The notes beneath the pieces were generated by a model. The model was not told where the DNA came from, did not search any database, and worked only from the letters and a program-made list of their open reading frames with translations. This document shows positions 23,535-33,769 of a DNA stretch of 39,774 nucleotides, in pieces. The stretch covers positions 133,408 through 173,181 of the forward strand of contig BJOX01000179.1 of assembly GCA_009731375.1 (NCBI GenBank), read 5' to 3'. Source of the DNA: Paulinella micropora (lineage: Eukaryota > Cercozoa > Imbricatea > Euglyphida). Made by a program: the position numbers and the translations under genes. Position 1 is the stretch's first letter. Each line of letters opens with the position of its first letter.

Positions 23535-23861
23535 TGGAATCGCTAACAAAAGTTGAACGGGGTTTGCTTTTGCTTTTCATGAGGTTCACGAAAAGCCAAA
23601 GTTCTCACGTTTTTCTCGCTTTGATTTTCTTGGGGTTTTTGACACCTTGAAAATCAGAACAGAAAAGGGTGTTGACCTTTTTCAAGTCACTAGTTTGTTT
23701 AAGTTAATTAGACTCTCCCTTAGGGGGAGAGGGATAAAAACAGATTGTGTCACGGTGTGAGGAAATAGAAGTACAGACGTCTGGTTTTGACTTGAACAAT
23801 GTAGCAAGGAGACACAGACATAGCACATAAGCTGTTTGGGAAGCAGTGTTGTGACCACTGT

Positions 23862-24353
23862 TTGTTGTGTGCCTTCTGTTTTTGTCTCATCTCTCTATTC
23901 TTTCTCTCACTCTTACATGTTATCATTGCAGAAGAGGAGGAGAATGTTAGGAAGTCTGTATGCTACACCGTATCATCGGGTGGTAGTGTCGGAGGCCTGA
24001 GGATGCCTCTGTCCGTCGGTGTACGAAGGATGGGGCTGACACCGGCATTGGGCACGAGTTCTTCGTCCTCAGGAGGGACCACTCCTGTGATTGCTGGGAC
24101 ACCTGCTCGTCTGATGGACGATTTACATGCGATTTGGCAAGCACGTCTGACTGGGGACAGTTGGGCTGATCAACTTCCGTGGATAAGGGCAGCACAAACT
24201 GTCAAGACAGTTGTTGATGCCTTGGCAACTGAAGCTACGAGAGATGTGTGGTCTGCAATGGTGGTGGGACAGACTACAGTGGCTAATGTAATGGTGGCTG
24301 CTGAGATCATTGTCGGAAGCTGTGGGGATGGGAACTCCATACTGGACGCCTGA
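23862..24353 (+). CDS. Unrecognised coding fragment bracketed by direct repeats
   Basis: A 163-codon frame begins with a hydrophobic stretch (CFCLISLFFLSLLHVIIA) then EEEENVRKSV. The CAG at 23928-23930 after a pyrimidine-rich run could instead be an acceptor, making the first part intron. Later it reads LMDDLHAIWQARLTGDSWAD and AQTVKTVVDALATEATRDVW, helical and mixed-composition sequence with the feel of a structural or DNA-binding protein. It stops at 24351. I do not recognise a family. The flanking 43-bp repeats suggest a mobile-element context. Confidence 0.4.
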   Translation: MLCAFCFCLISLFFLSLLHVIIAEEEENVRKSVCYTVSSGGSVGGLRMPLSVGVRRMGLTPALGTSSSSSGGTTPVIAGTPARLMDDLHAIWQARLTGDSWADQLPWIRAAQTVKTVVDALATEATRDVWSAMVVGQTTVANVMVAAEIIVGSCGDGNSILDA

Positions 24354-24402
24354 GAGGCTGGCGGCGTCCAGAATGATGCTTCTACCGGTGGACTTCAACA
24401 TG

Positions 24403-24571
24403 ACAGCTGCAAGACGAGTTCACACGAGGTGTGGAATGTTGTTTCCTTGCCATTGCCAAATTGAGCATGGGGCTCTTCAAGGATTTCTACAAGCAACATG
24501 TGCAACCTTTGTATGACTTGATTGGTTGCTGGCAAGCTTGGGATGTCTTAGACGAGGGACACCCCAAGTGA
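24403..24571 (+). CDS. Second unrecognised fragment, probably the same eroded gene
   Basis: After a TGA at 24400 a frame reads QLQDEFTRGVECCFLAIAKL then SMGLFKDFYKQHVQPLYDLI then GCWQAWDVLDEGHPK and stops. The composition is protein-like, and two other frames over the same DNA are less so. Whether it joins 23862-24353 by an intron or has been separated by frameshift decay cannot be settled here. Confidence 0.4.
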
Positions 24572-24857
24572 GATGAAGTGCAAAATTTCGCTCTTTTTCA
24601 TGGTCGAGAGACTCGCACTGGACGTGGACCAATTATTTTTACTTATTCGACAGCCGGAATGCATTATGTCATGTGTCGGTCGGTCGAGAGCGCCTACGAA
24701 TGAGGAGTCAGTCTTCTGTGTGGGGGTCGACCGCTTACTGCTGCTTTCCCCCAAGGGGGAAAAGGGATTGTCGGCCGGCCCGCACAATACATAGTGGCAT
24801 TGAGTGTCGTCCGGCTTGTCGTTACTTGACTATTATGCTTGGTTTGCCCCTCTCCCG

Positions 24858-24900
24858 TTGAGTGACGACTAAGTGTCACACTAGCTGTTCCGGTTACATA
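24858..24900 (+). repeat. 43-bp direct repeat, right copy
   Basis: Partner of 23492-23534, with GAG changed to CAC and TT to CC. Confidence 0.85.
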
Positions 24901-25990
24901 TAGGTGTTGATCTTTGATAATTGACAATGATTTTTTTGAAAGCAATAAATGCCTTTTAATATACAGAGGGAGCCCTATTTTTGTAGCTTTTTCACAATTT
25001 TTTAGAAAAAAAATCCCGGGAACTCGATCATTTTTTGTGGTGGGTGTCGGGGCCGGCCGGTCTAGGAAAAAATGCCAGAGGAAAGGGTTCCCTGAGCGCA
25101 TCAGCTATCTTTTACCACAAAGCATGTTAAAGCTAGCGCTATCCAAGTACATACATAGTAACCTTGAGTGTTTTTGATTACTTGTACAAATATCTCTTGA
25201 TACTTTTACTTGTAGGCTACAAACCAGCTAGGAGAAAACCACCTAATTTTTTTTGTCGAAACACTAAAATCTCAAATTTCGTAGTTTAAGTATTATTTCT
25301 TGCACAGATGAATAGGTGAATCGTTTTGTACTATCATTAAACGTATTTCTCCAACTTCGTGTTATCTGTAAATGTCTGTGGAAGGAAAAAACTCAAAATC
25401 ACAAAACCTGTATTTTTCTGGTTTTGGGGCCATATACATCTTAGTATTCATCAGTTTCAAGAATTTTATGTATTGAAATCGTCTTACACAACCATAAACT
25501 AAAGCTCCACCAAAGGATTTTTGTTCATTTTGCCCAGAAGCTACAAACCAAAAAGTGGGATTCGAACACAACTTCACCTGTCTGACCTACATATGCATGT
25601 TTCCTGGACCTTGCTCCTACAGTTTTTTTAGTGTAATCATGTCTCACTGACATATACTTACGATAGATGCAAAAATATTGAGAATGGGATGTGCCTGCTT
25701 CATTCCTGGAGGCATGCAAGTCCAAGATGTCGGAATGTCAAAACGTTTTGATCGTTTTTCTTTTGGAGTTCGTGTGATTTTTCAACAAAAACTACGTAGA
25801 TTTGAAGGAATAGTGTTTTAGGACGCCCCCAACCTATTTAGGACCTGTACGACCGTCAATCGTTTTAGAAATACATTTTTATTTGCTTGTTCATCTGCCC
25901 TTAAGGGACTGTTTTCCGAGCCAGATGTAGTTTGAAGTGTTTGTGTTCCAGATTCCGGATATGGGATATTCTGTTGGATTCTGATTTTCC
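24901..25990 (+). other. AT-rich unique sequence, no gene recognised
   Basis: Contains AATAAA near 24944 and GGGAACTCGATCAT at 25018, which recurs at 26427. Open frames are short and not convincing. Confidence 0.55.
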
Positions 25991-25992
25991 CT

Positions 25993-26199
25993 TTGAATAT
26001 GTCGGAGCCCCACCTTATGATAAGGTTACCAGAGGAAAGAAATGTAAGAAACTGGCTGAAGCCTGAAAAAGAGGCAGGTACCGGAAGGAGACCAGGAAGG
26101 CCCAGGAAGGCTAAAGCCTGTGACGGAAAGCATCCGAGAGATGAATCCGAGAAATGGCATGGCAAGTTTTGGAAAAACCCGGAAGCGCGGTCGTGTTAA
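25993..26199 (+). CDS. Small basic fragment with an AT-hook-like motif
   Basis: A 68-codon frame starts MNMSEPHLMIRLPEERNVRN and continues KEAGTGRRPGRPRKAKACDG then KHPRDESEKWHGKFWKNPEA. RRPGRPRK matches the AT-hook core (GRP flanked by basic residues) known from minor-groove DNA-binding proteins. Upstream the frame has no clear continuation, so it may be one exon or a remnant of a transposon-encoded protein. A short motif like this also arises by chance in basic sequence. Confidence 0.35.
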   Translation: MNMSEPHLMIRLPEERNVRNWLKPEKEAGTGRRPGRPRKAKACDGKHPRDESEKWHGKFWKNPEARSC

Positions 26200-26209
26200 G
26201 TAGCTAAGC

Positions 26210-26240
26210 ATTTTCCTAGGTAGGAGTACCTAAGGAAAAT
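26210..26240 (+). other. Short hairpin
   Basis: ATTTTCCTAGGTA (26210-26222) pairs with TACCTAAGGAAAAT (26227-26240) with one bulged base and a 4-nt loop. It lies just downstream of the AT-hook fragment. A transcript-end or element-end role is possible but unproven. Confidence 0.6.
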
Positions 26241-26819
26241 AGCGTAAGCTTGTTAATGCGAACAGTTCATTTTCAATGGAAACTGTAATTTCATTTCTGT
26301 CCGTTCAAGTTGGACGGTCACATTGTTGCCACGGTAATTTTAAATGCAGGATTAGGTATCCTTTTGGGGGACAAGTCGTCTCAAGTGTACAGTTCAAGTG
26401 GAAGTTAATGTTCTTTGCCCGATAGAGGGAACTCGATCATATTTTGCTCTCGCATTTATTCAACTACGGCGGGGGGGCTGCGGATCCAGGATCAAGCGGA
26501 TGAAAGTGCACATAGAAATAAGTTGTCGTGATGGGTTCGTTAGATTCTTTTAATCCAATCCTTTTTCTCGCGAGTCGGTTTGTTCGGAGTGTAGGCACAG
26601 ATAGGTAAATATGTGCTACATTAATATACCCCCGCTGTGTCAATACAGACACAATAAGAGGCCGTTAATATTAACAACCCTCTTAACCGGATAACGATAA
26701 TATTACTAGAAGTGAACCGTTACACTTTTTAGACCGGAATATATTATCGTTAGGCCGGACAACGGGAATCGGCTGGTGTTTGCATTGGTTGTTTTTGGCT
26801 AGTCTCCCACATTTTCCAT

Positions 26820-26820
<1 letters not shown>
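26241..26820 (+). other. Unique sequence, no gene recognised
   Basis: Carries partial copies of motifs found further left: GGGACAAGTCGTCT near 26368 and GGGAACTCGATCAT at 26427. No convincing frame. Confidence 0.55.
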
Positions 26821-26823
<3 letters not shown>

Positions 26824-26852
<29 letters not shown>

Positions 26853-27094
26853 GGAAAAGATATTGAATCAATATTAATATTAAAAAATCAATATTTTTTT
26901 GGAAATATTGATGAAAATCAATATTCGCACTCTGGGTAGTGTACATACATACATACATACATGCATGCATACATACATACATACATACATACCTACATAC
27001 ATACATACCTACATACATACATACATACATACATACATTCATACATACATATACATACATGCATGCATGCATACATACATACATACATACATAC

Positions 27095-27126
<32 letters not shown>

Positions 27127-27235
27127 GTACATACATATGTAACATACATACATACATACATACATATGTACATACATACATACATACATACATACATGCA
27201 TACATACATACATACATACATAAATACATAAATAC
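26824..27235 (+). repeat. (GT)n and (CATA)n
   Basis: GT at 26825-26853, an AT-rich spacer with repeated TCAATATT, then CATA from 26943 to 27235. Confidence 0.95.
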
Positions 27236-27393
27236 TACAGCGTAGCGGGCCCCTTTCCAGTTTATTACACTTAATTTTACACAAACACTACAATTTGAAT
27301 TTTTAAAAAAAAACTGTTACTAGTGTGAATAACCGGAAACATAGTATATATCTATATTTTATTAATTTTTTGCAGCCTTTCTATAACTGATTC

Positions 27394-27395
<2 letters not shown>

Positions 27396-27431
<36 letters not shown>

Positions 27432-27465
27432 TGAGTGAGTGAGAGAGTGAGAGAGAGAGGGAGAG

Positions 27466-27512
<47 letters not shown>

Positions 27513-27571
27513 CAGAGAGACAGAGAGAGAGAGAGAGAGGTCTCAGAGAGAGAGAGAGAGAGAGAGAGAGC

Positions 27572-27605
<34 letters not shown>

Positions 27606-27789
27606 CTATGTAAACAACCGCATCCGCAGCCACAGCATTTTGGTGGATGAACACATACACACACACACACAACACACACACAGGACACACACACGACACA
27701 CACAGGACACACACACGACACAAAACACACACATGCACACACAACACACACATACAACACACACACACACACACAACACACAACACACA

Positions 27790-27825
<36 letters not shown>

Positions 27826-28012
27826 GACAGAGACAACACAGACAACACAGACAACACACACACACACAACACAGAGACAACACAGACAACACACACACAC
27901 ACACACGACACACACACACTCTCTCTCTCTCACTCTCTCGCTCTCTCACTCGCTCTCTCTCTCTCTCTCTCTCATCTCTCACCTCTCTCTCTCTCTCTCT
28001 CTCATCTCTCAC

Positions 28013-28053
<41 letters not shown>

Positions 28054-28161
28054 TCGCTCTCTCTCTCTCTCCCTCAACCCCCCCCCCCTCTCTCTCCATC
28101 TCTCTCTCTAGCTAGCAGTGTGTGTTTGTTGTTCTTGTTCTTGTTTTTGTTCTTGTTCTTG

Positions 28162-28192
<31 letters not shown>

Positions 28193-28196
28193 GTGT

Positions 28197-28237
<41 letters not shown>
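27396..28237 (+). repeat. (GA)n, (TATC)n, (CA)n, (CT)n, (GT)n series
   Basis: GA with GTGA and CAGA variants to 27570, TATC to 27605, a 40-bp unique island (27606-27645), CA with GACA/AACA variants to 27920, CT/CA to 28110, then (TTCTTG)n and GT to the gap. No gene. Confidence 0.95.
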
Positions 28238-28573
28238 NNNNNNNNNNNNNNNNNNNNNNNNNNNNNNNNNNNNNNNNNNNNNNNNNNNNNNNNNNNNNNN
28301 NNNNNNNNNNNNNNNNNNNNNNNNNNNNNNNNNNNNNNNNNNNNNNNNNNNNNNNNNNNNNNNNNNNNNNNNNNNNNNNNNNNNNNNNNNNNNNNNNNNN
28401 NNNNNNNNNNNNNNNNNNNNNNNNNNNNNNNNNNNNNNNNNNNNNNNNNNNNNNNNNNNNNNNNNNNNNNNNNNNNNNNNNNNNNNNNNNNNNNNNNNNN
28501 NNNNNNNNNNNNNNNNNNNNNNNNNNNNNNNNNNNNNNNNNNNNNNNNNNNNNNNNNNNNNNNNNNNNNNNNN
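28238..28573. other. Assembly gap (336 N)
   Basis: Unknown bases within (GT)n. Confidence 1.
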
Positions 28574-28586
28574 GTGTGTGTGTGTG

Positions 28587-28624
<38 letters not shown>

Positions 28625-29019
28625 GTGCGCGCATGTGTGTGTGTGTGTGTGTATGAGTTGTGTGTGTGTGTGTGTTGTGTTGTGTGAGTGTGTTGTGTGT
28701 ATGTGTTTGTTTGTGTGTATGTACGTATGTGTGTGTGTCTTTGTGTCTGTGTGGTGGTGGTGGTGTGTGTGTGTATGTGTGTGTTTGTGTGTATGTATGT
28801 ATGTGTGTGTGTGTGTGTTTGTGTCTGTGTGGTGGTGGTGTGTGTGTGTGTGTGTGTGTGTTGTGTTGTGTGCGTGTGTTGTGTGTATGTGTGTTTGTGT
28901 GTATGTGTGGGTGTGCGTGTGTGTGTGTGTGTGTTTGTGTCTGTGTGGTGGTGGTGGTGGTGGTGGTGTGTGTGTGTCTCTGTGTGTGTGTGTGTGTGTG
29001 TGTTTGTGTGTGTGTTTGC
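28574..29019 (+). repeat. (GT)n with GTGGTG and GTAT blocks
   Basis: Three or four higher-order units, each containing (GT)n, GTATGTATGT and GTCTGTGTGGTGGTGGTG, near 28700-28770, 28785-28840 and 28885-28970. The tract has duplicated in blocks of about 100 bp. Confidence 0.93.
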
Positions 29020-29430
29020 AGCACACTATATGTATTGATTTCTTTTACCTTGAACAGCCTCAAGGTAGTGATTTCTATGCCTTGAAATTGATAAAAGCCT
29101 CAAGAGGTATTGATTTCTATACCATGAAACAGTGAAAAAAAAAATTCCATATTTCAAGGTAAAAAATTTTATACCTCGAAAGTTTCAATAGTACGTTTGG
29201 CCCGCAATAAGAAATCAGGAAAAGAACGCACTCGATAAGAAATCAGCAAAAAATTTAGTATGTTTACCAAATGTGGGCGGTTGAAATAATTAAAAAAGCA
29301 TTTGTTTGATTTTTCCCCGCCTTTTTAATTTTTCTACTAAGAGTGCATGTGATTGATCAAAGAGCAGAGTTTACACCCGCAACTAGACTAGCGTAAGGAT
29401 TTTTTGAATTCTTTTTACCAGTCAGGCATC
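29020..29430 (+). other. AT-rich sequence with diverged CAAGGTA/ACCTTGA units
   Basis: Between 29040 and 29180 imperfect half-sites such as CCTCAAGGTAGTGATTTCTA and ATTTCAAGGTA occur, possibly an old relative of the palindromic minisatellite seen to the right. No gene. Confidence 0.5.
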
Positions 29431-29559
29431 TCTCTCTCTCTAGTACTAGTATCTCTCTCTCTCTATCTCTATCTCTATCTCTCTTTCTCTTTTTCTTTCC
29501 TTCTCTCAAGATCTCTCTCTATCTCTCCCTCCCTCTCGATCTCTCTCTCTACATGTCTC

Positions 29560-29591
<32 letters not shown>

Positions 29592-29682
29592 GATCTCTCT
29601 CTCTCTCTCAAGATCTCTCTCTCTATCTCTCTCCTTCCCTCCCTCCCTCCCTCTCTCTCTCTCACTATCTCTCTCCATCTCA
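29431..29682 (+). repeat. (CT)n with CTAT and CCCT variants
   Basis: About 250 bp of CT-rich repeat. Confidence 0.95.
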
Positions 29683-29965
29683 CGACAACGTATGCTTGAG
29701 TGCCTGTCCAGCGTGCATTAATTAAGTACGGGCCCTAGTCTTTGCAAAACTACGTGCTCGGAACGACTTTGCAGACGTTGGAATGAATATCTTTTGATGT
29801 ATATTCTTGTACATGTCCAGAGTTCGCTCCGTGACATGGAATGTGTATGCACAAATGTTTGTTCTACGGTTTTGTGATAAACACATATGAGAGTGTTGGC
29901 TTTTTATTTGCTTGCACGTTTTACTTTTTTTACTTACTACATTATGCACCATTTATATGTACTCT
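29683..29965 (+). other. Unique sequence, no gene recognised
   Basis: No long protein-like frame. A short (CT)n tract follows at 29970-30020. Confidence 0.5.
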
Positions 29966-30027
29966 CAAGATATCTCTCTCTCTATCTCTCAATCTCTCTC
30001 TCTCTCACTCTCTCTCTTTGCCTCACT

Positions 30028-30090
30028 GAATCAAGGTATATCTTGCCTTACCAAGGTATACCTTGCCCTACCAATTTATACCTTGAATCA
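30028..30090 (+). repeat. Palindromic minisatellite block 1
   Basis: Three units around CAAGGTATACCTTG (exact copy near 30050), spaced about 21 bp. Confidence 0.85.
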
Positions 30091-30279
30091 CAGTCTGAGC
30101 CGAATGCAATCCACAAAACATTCTAACAAGACTTAGAGGAAAATAATTAATACTAACATAATCATGTCAGGCGGAAGATGAACAGTGCATAGCCCAAGAT
30201 AATTAATACTAACAAAAGGCGACATGAAGGTACTTACTAACCATTTCATTTACAGCCAACGACAATCCTGTAAGAGAAG

Positions 30280-30340
30280 AACCTAGTGGCTAGGTTGAGG
30301 AGAAAAACCTAGCCAGAACATCTTTTTCTACTCAACCTAG
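30280..30340 (+). other. Overlapping inverted repeats
   Basis: AACCTAG/CTAGGTT (30280-30286/30290-30296) forms a tight hairpin. CTAGGTTGAG (30290-30299) is also the reverse complement of CTCAACCTAG (30331-30340), so two alternative foldings exist. Confidence 0.6.
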
Positions 30341-30390
30341 CTCTACTGTACCACGGCGCTGCTGCTTAACACCAACACAATTATGCCATG

Positions 30391-30614
30391 CGCAAGATGA
30401 TTAACACCAACATAAATATGTCTGTCATATCAGGTTGCAAGTATACCTTGACTATTTCAAGGTATACCTGGACTACTTCAAGGTATACCTTGACTATTTC
30501 AAGGTATACCTTGCCTATTTCAAGGTGTACCTTGGATATGTAAAGTAACATTGAAATGTTTATGTCAGGCGCAAGATGATTAACACCAAGATAAATATGT
30601 CTGTCATATCAGGT
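30391..30614 (+). repeat. 45-bp direct repeat flanking palindromic block 2
   Basis: CGCAAGATGATTAACACCAA and the next 25 bases occur at 30391-30435 and 30570-30614 with one mismatch. Between them (30436-30550) lie five units of TTTCAAGGTATACCTTGACTA and the tail GGATATGTAAAGTAACATTG, which recurs in diverged form at 35352. The array seems to be contained in a local duplication. Confidence 0.88.
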
Positions 30615-30624
30615 GCTTGTTACC

Positions 30625-30975
30625 ATGTCCGATGCTTCCCTAGTCTCATCGTCAAGCCTTACTGACAATGACAAGGAGAGCGATTGCTCACTGGATATTC
30701 ACCAAAAGAAAATTCTTCATTCTTACTCCACTGCAAGCAGTGTCCATGCATTCGACGATAACTCAACTACTGAATATACCTGGTGTGCGGAGCACAAGCG
30801 TCCAATTACACTTTTGAAAAGAAATTTAGCGCAACACAGGTGTTTTCACTTCCAGACTTTATTACAACGCATGAAAAGAACACTTCCAGATAAAATGGAA
30901 AAGGTAGCAAGATTGCGTTACCTTGACTATTCACATCAAACCTTCAAGTGCCGCAATAATACCTTGAATTCGTAA
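30625..30975 (+). CDS. Unrecognised open frame with Cys/His residues
   Basis: The frame starts ATG in a good context (TTACCATGT) at 30625: MSDASLVSSSSLTDNDKESD. It continues LDIHQKKILHSYSTASSVHA, then YTWCAEHKRPITLLKRNLAQ, then HRCFHFQTLLQRMKRTLPDK and VARLRYLDYS. The WCxxH...HRCxH pattern could bind a metal ion. The 3' end runs into palindromic repeats at 30959, so the real coding end is probably a splice site nearby. The upstream CAG at 30609-30611 could be an acceptor, in which case the ATG is internal. It lies outside the transposase gene, on the opposite strand. Function unknown. Confidence 0.5.
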   Translation: MSDASLVSSSSLTDNDKESDCSLDIHQKKILHSYSTASSVHAFDDNSTTEYTWCAEHKRPITLLKRNLAQHRCFHFQTLLQRMKRTLPDKMEKVARLRYLDYSHQTFKCRNNTLNS

Positions 30976-31060
30976 GGTATACCTGGAATTTATAAGGTAT
31001 ACCTTGAATTTGTAATGTATACCTTGAATTCATAAAGTATACCTTGGCCCCGTAGAACTC
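30959..31060 (+). repeat. Palindromic minisatellite block 3
   Basis: Five units of the type TAAGGTATACCTTGAATTT, one exact palindrome near 30993. The spacing base pattern differs from block 2 (AATTT/AATTC instead of CTATTTC). Confidence 0.85.
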
Positions 31061-31390
31061 ATACTTTGAATTCCTAGGGCCCGGGAGGCATACCTGGCTG
31101 TGACTGTAAGGGATCAGGTGACTGATCATGGTAATTACGTACATCACTTTCACAGTTCGGCAAGTATTAATATCAAAAAAATATTACCGGAGCTTATCAA
31201 AAACTTCTAAACAAAATTTGGCTCGTACATTATTACTAGTGACTACTACCGGGTGACTGAAGTTGATATATAATGTAACATATAATTTGTAGGACAGAAA
31301 AACTTTTTTTTTTTAATATTCACGATTTAGTTATCTGTATCTTCGTCCAAATCTACAACTTCTTCCTTTTCTTCTTCTTGTTGTTCTTGT
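31061..31390 (+). other. AT-rich sequence, no gene recognised
   Basis: No convincing frame. It lies past the 3' end of the minus-strand transposase gene. Confidence 0.5.
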
Positions 31391-31399
31391 GCTCCCTCA

Positions 31400-31675
31400 T
31401 TTTCATCCAAAATTCTATAACTTCTTCCTTTTGTTCTTGTTCTTGTTCTTGTTCCTGTTCCTGTTCTTGTTCTTGCCTGTGATCTTCTTCTTGATCTTCC
31501 TCTTGATCTTGTTCTTGTTCTTCTTGTTCTTCTTGTTATTTTTCTCCTTGTTCTTCTTCTTCTTCTTCTTCTTCTTGTTCTTCTTGTTCTTCTTGTTCTT
31601 CTTTTTCTTCTTTTTCTTCTTTTTCTTCGTCTTCTTCTTCTTCTTCTTCTTCTTCTTTTTCTTCTTCTTCTTGTC
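31400..31675 (+). repeat. (CTT)n/(TTCTTG)n tract
   Basis: Pyrimidine-rich trinucleotide and hexanucleotide repeats, part of which is read on the minus strand as the Glu-rich tail. Confidence 0.93.
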
Positions 31676-31808
31676 GGTTCCTCCTGTTTTCAATTTCTTG
31701 CCTCAATTCATCTGGCAAGAAATCGTCAGTTATCAGCTCCATGAAGTAGAAAGAAGTGTCACTGCTCGGTTTAGGTGCCACGATGCACGGAATCTCCAGG
31801 AAGCTAAT
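31536..31808 (-). CDS. Glu-rich terminal exon (probable)
   Basis: Starts after an excellent acceptor (CTTTTTTTGCAG) at 31809 with ISFLEIPCIVAPKPSSDTSF then YFMELITDDFLPDELRQEIE. After about 45 residues it becomes a Glu/Lys-rich tract encoded by GAA/GAG repeats, to a stop at 31536. The first part looks like genuine coding; the acidic tail is a trinucleotide expansion read as Glu, as in many acidic protein tails. Membership of the transposase gene is inferred from strand and position. Confidence 0.5.
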   Translation of the reverse strand: MSFLEIPCIVAPKPSSDTSFYFMELITDDFLPDELRQEIENRRNRQEEEEKEEEEEEEEDEEKEEKEEKEEQEEQEEQEEEEEEEEQGEK

Positions 31809-31867
31809 CTGCAAAAAAAGTCAGAGACGGTTGGGCAGGTCTCATGTGACACAACCACAGCTGCTGG

Positions 31868-32104
31868 TCATGCGCACGCACGCAAGAGTTCAACTCTGGC
31901 CAGATCCCAGCTGTGCAACTGGTATGTGACACGTGCATACCATTGTACGCTTGCACCATACCTCCCAGCGGTAGTCACTCCCCATGCACGTTCATTAAAA
32001 GTACCACTTACGTTCTCACGTGTCAAAAAGCACGTACCACCCGCGAAGCGTTCAGTCGTCGAACTGCTGGCCATGCACCTCATCGTGTAGCCCTTGCATG
32101 TCAT
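31868..32104 (-). CDS. Possible C-terminal exon of the transposase gene
   Basis: The frame reads SSSTTERFAGGTCFLTRENV, then SGTFNERAWGVTTAGRYGAS, then VQWYARVTYQLHSWDLARVE, ending at TGA. The aromatic pattern YGASVQWYARVTYQLHSWDLA resembles a beta-rich C-terminal part. The segment GACGACTGAACGCTTC at its start is duplicated about 100 bp upstream (32142-32162 and 32045-32062 on the plus strand), so local duplication has disturbed the left border. Splice boundaries are not resolved. Confidence 0.4.
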   Translation of the reverse strand: MTCKGYTMRCMASSSTTERFAGGTCFLTRENVSGTFNERAWGVTTAGRYGASVQWYARVTYQLHSWDLARVELLRACA

Positions 32105-32252
32105 ATGTCGTGCCAGTTCAATATTCTAGTACGTCAACTGTGGGGGGAAGCGTTCAGTCGTCGGGTTTTCGTTCATGTGGGCTGCGTTAAAGCTGCCAGT
32201 GCGCCGACCTGTTACAACACTACACTTTGACATCACAACTTGCGGTTCGATA

Positions 32253-32504
32253 TCAGCTTGCCGCTCGTAAGCTTGGCAGTAATAGCGCTCCCGGAGCAAC
32301 GGTCCAAAACTTCATAAATGTGTGCTCCATGTTCCTTAGAGTCTTGACTTGCTTCTTGAGTTCCCGTCCCTCACGTTCCAAAGCAAATTCCTGCACTTCT
32401 GGTAAGGGTCCCCAGTCCCGGAAATGCAGAAGTACCTTACAACAAAACTGATGCAGATAATAGGCGTGCTCTGTCTTGGGCAACCCGGCCGCGATCTCTA
32501 CCAC
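32253..32504 (-). CDS. Tnp2-like transposase, third core exon
   Basis: Starts VVEIAAGLPKTEHAYYLHQF in phase 0 directly after the intron. It continues CCKVLLHFRDWGPLPEVQEF then ALEREGRELKKQVKTLRNME then HTFMKFWTVAPGALL. In Tnp2-type proteins a His-rich helix, a G-x-L block and a Phe/Glu-rich helix followed by Lys-rich sequence occur in this order, which supports the call. The frame closes at 32253. The true 3' splice boundary is probably somewhat earlier, but no single GT stands out. Confidence 0.6.
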   Translation of the reverse strand: MVEIAAGLPKTEHAYYLHQFCCKVLLHFRDWGPLPEVQEFALEREGRELKKQVKTLRNMEHTFMKFWTVAPGALLLPSLRAAS

Positions 32505-32520
32505 CTATGCATAATCATAC

Positions 32521-32567
<47 letters not shown>

Positions 32568-32644
32568 GTCAAGGTATGCCTTGCCCGTCCAGGGTATACC
32601 TTAAAAAATCAGGGTATTCCTTGCAGAAAACAACAATAGTGTAC
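32505..32644 (-). other. Intron: palindromic repeats plus (CT)n
   Basis: 140 nt. Donor CAACAG|GTACAC, acceptor TATGCATAG. Contains palindromic block 4 (32566-32632) and (GA)n on this strand. Confidence 0.8.
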
Positions 32645-33237
32645 CTGTTGAACGATAAAGTTCCCCAAGCCGTCCTCGACCCTGCATGGTAACGTCCGCC
32701 GCATGCATAGCTTGGCGAGTGCAAAAATCTGCTTGATTGTTTTCTTTTGCGGTAAGGCAAGACCGGGTTGCATATCATCGAAGATCCAACTGCAGTACCT
32801 TATAAAAAAATGAGCGCTGGCAGTATTGAGTTTGGCAAAATTTTTGTAAGTTGACACAGTGCCGATTTGATCAGGAAGGGCCTTGATGCTCTTGAAACGT
32901 CTGCAAACCTCGTAACGACCTTTCTCGTCCAGCCCGAACGCAATGTACAGATCGTTGTAAGCTTGCACAGCAGCTGCTTGTGCTTTATGATCTTTCCTTT
33001 CAGATTCAATGGCTCGCAGGTAATCGCTCTGGCTCTCACCTCGTTTCTGCTCCCGCTCAACAAAAGGAGGCAACGGTTGGATATGTACTGCCTTGAGCGT
33101 GCATTTAGGATGCCAACGTGTGGTTGTTTTGATTAGATGGTCAAACAGGTTGCCAATCAGGTGCATCAGACCCGGATATGTATCCTTTATCACATCATAC
33201 AGGGGCACACCACTGAATGCGCCTGGATATTTGAGCC
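32645..33237 (-). CDS. Tnp2-like transposase, second core exon
   Basis: Read after the phase-1 junction it begins LKYPGAFSGVPLYDVIKD then TYPGLMHLIGNLFDHLIKTT. The central part is basic and helical (REQKRGESQSDYLRAIESER; HKAQAAAVQAYNDLYIAFGL), followed by FKSIKALPDQIGTVSTYKNF and FIRYCSWIFDDMQPGLALPQ. It ends NFIVQQ|GTACAC in phase 0. PLYDVIKDTYPGLMH corresponds to the conserved D-x(n)-MH block of Tnp2-type transposases. The frame is open throughout. Confidence 0.7.
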
Positions 33238-33299
33238 CTGCAAAATAAACATGCACTGCCTCTGAAAAGCCAGAAAATGAATAATGAGGGGCATGAAAA

Positions 33300-33475
33300 G
33301 GTAAGCAGGCATACCTTGAAAATGCAAAATTTACCTTGAATAAGGCCGAGGTATACCTTGAAAATGCAAGTATACCTTGGAAGTACAAGGTATACCTGAA
33401 CAAGGCCGAGGGATACCTTGAAAATGAAAGGTATACATTGGAAATACAAGGTATACCCGGAGGAAGCCCGTGGCA
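33300..33475 (-). repeat. Palindromic minisatellite block 5
   Basis: About eight units around GGTATACCTTG with alternating linkers (GAAAATG, GAACAAGGCCGAG). Confidence 0.85.
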
Positions 33476-33480
33476 TACCA

Positions 33481-33740
<260 letters not shown>

Positions 33741-33769
33741 TCCCACAAGCAAGTTCACGTACTGTATAC

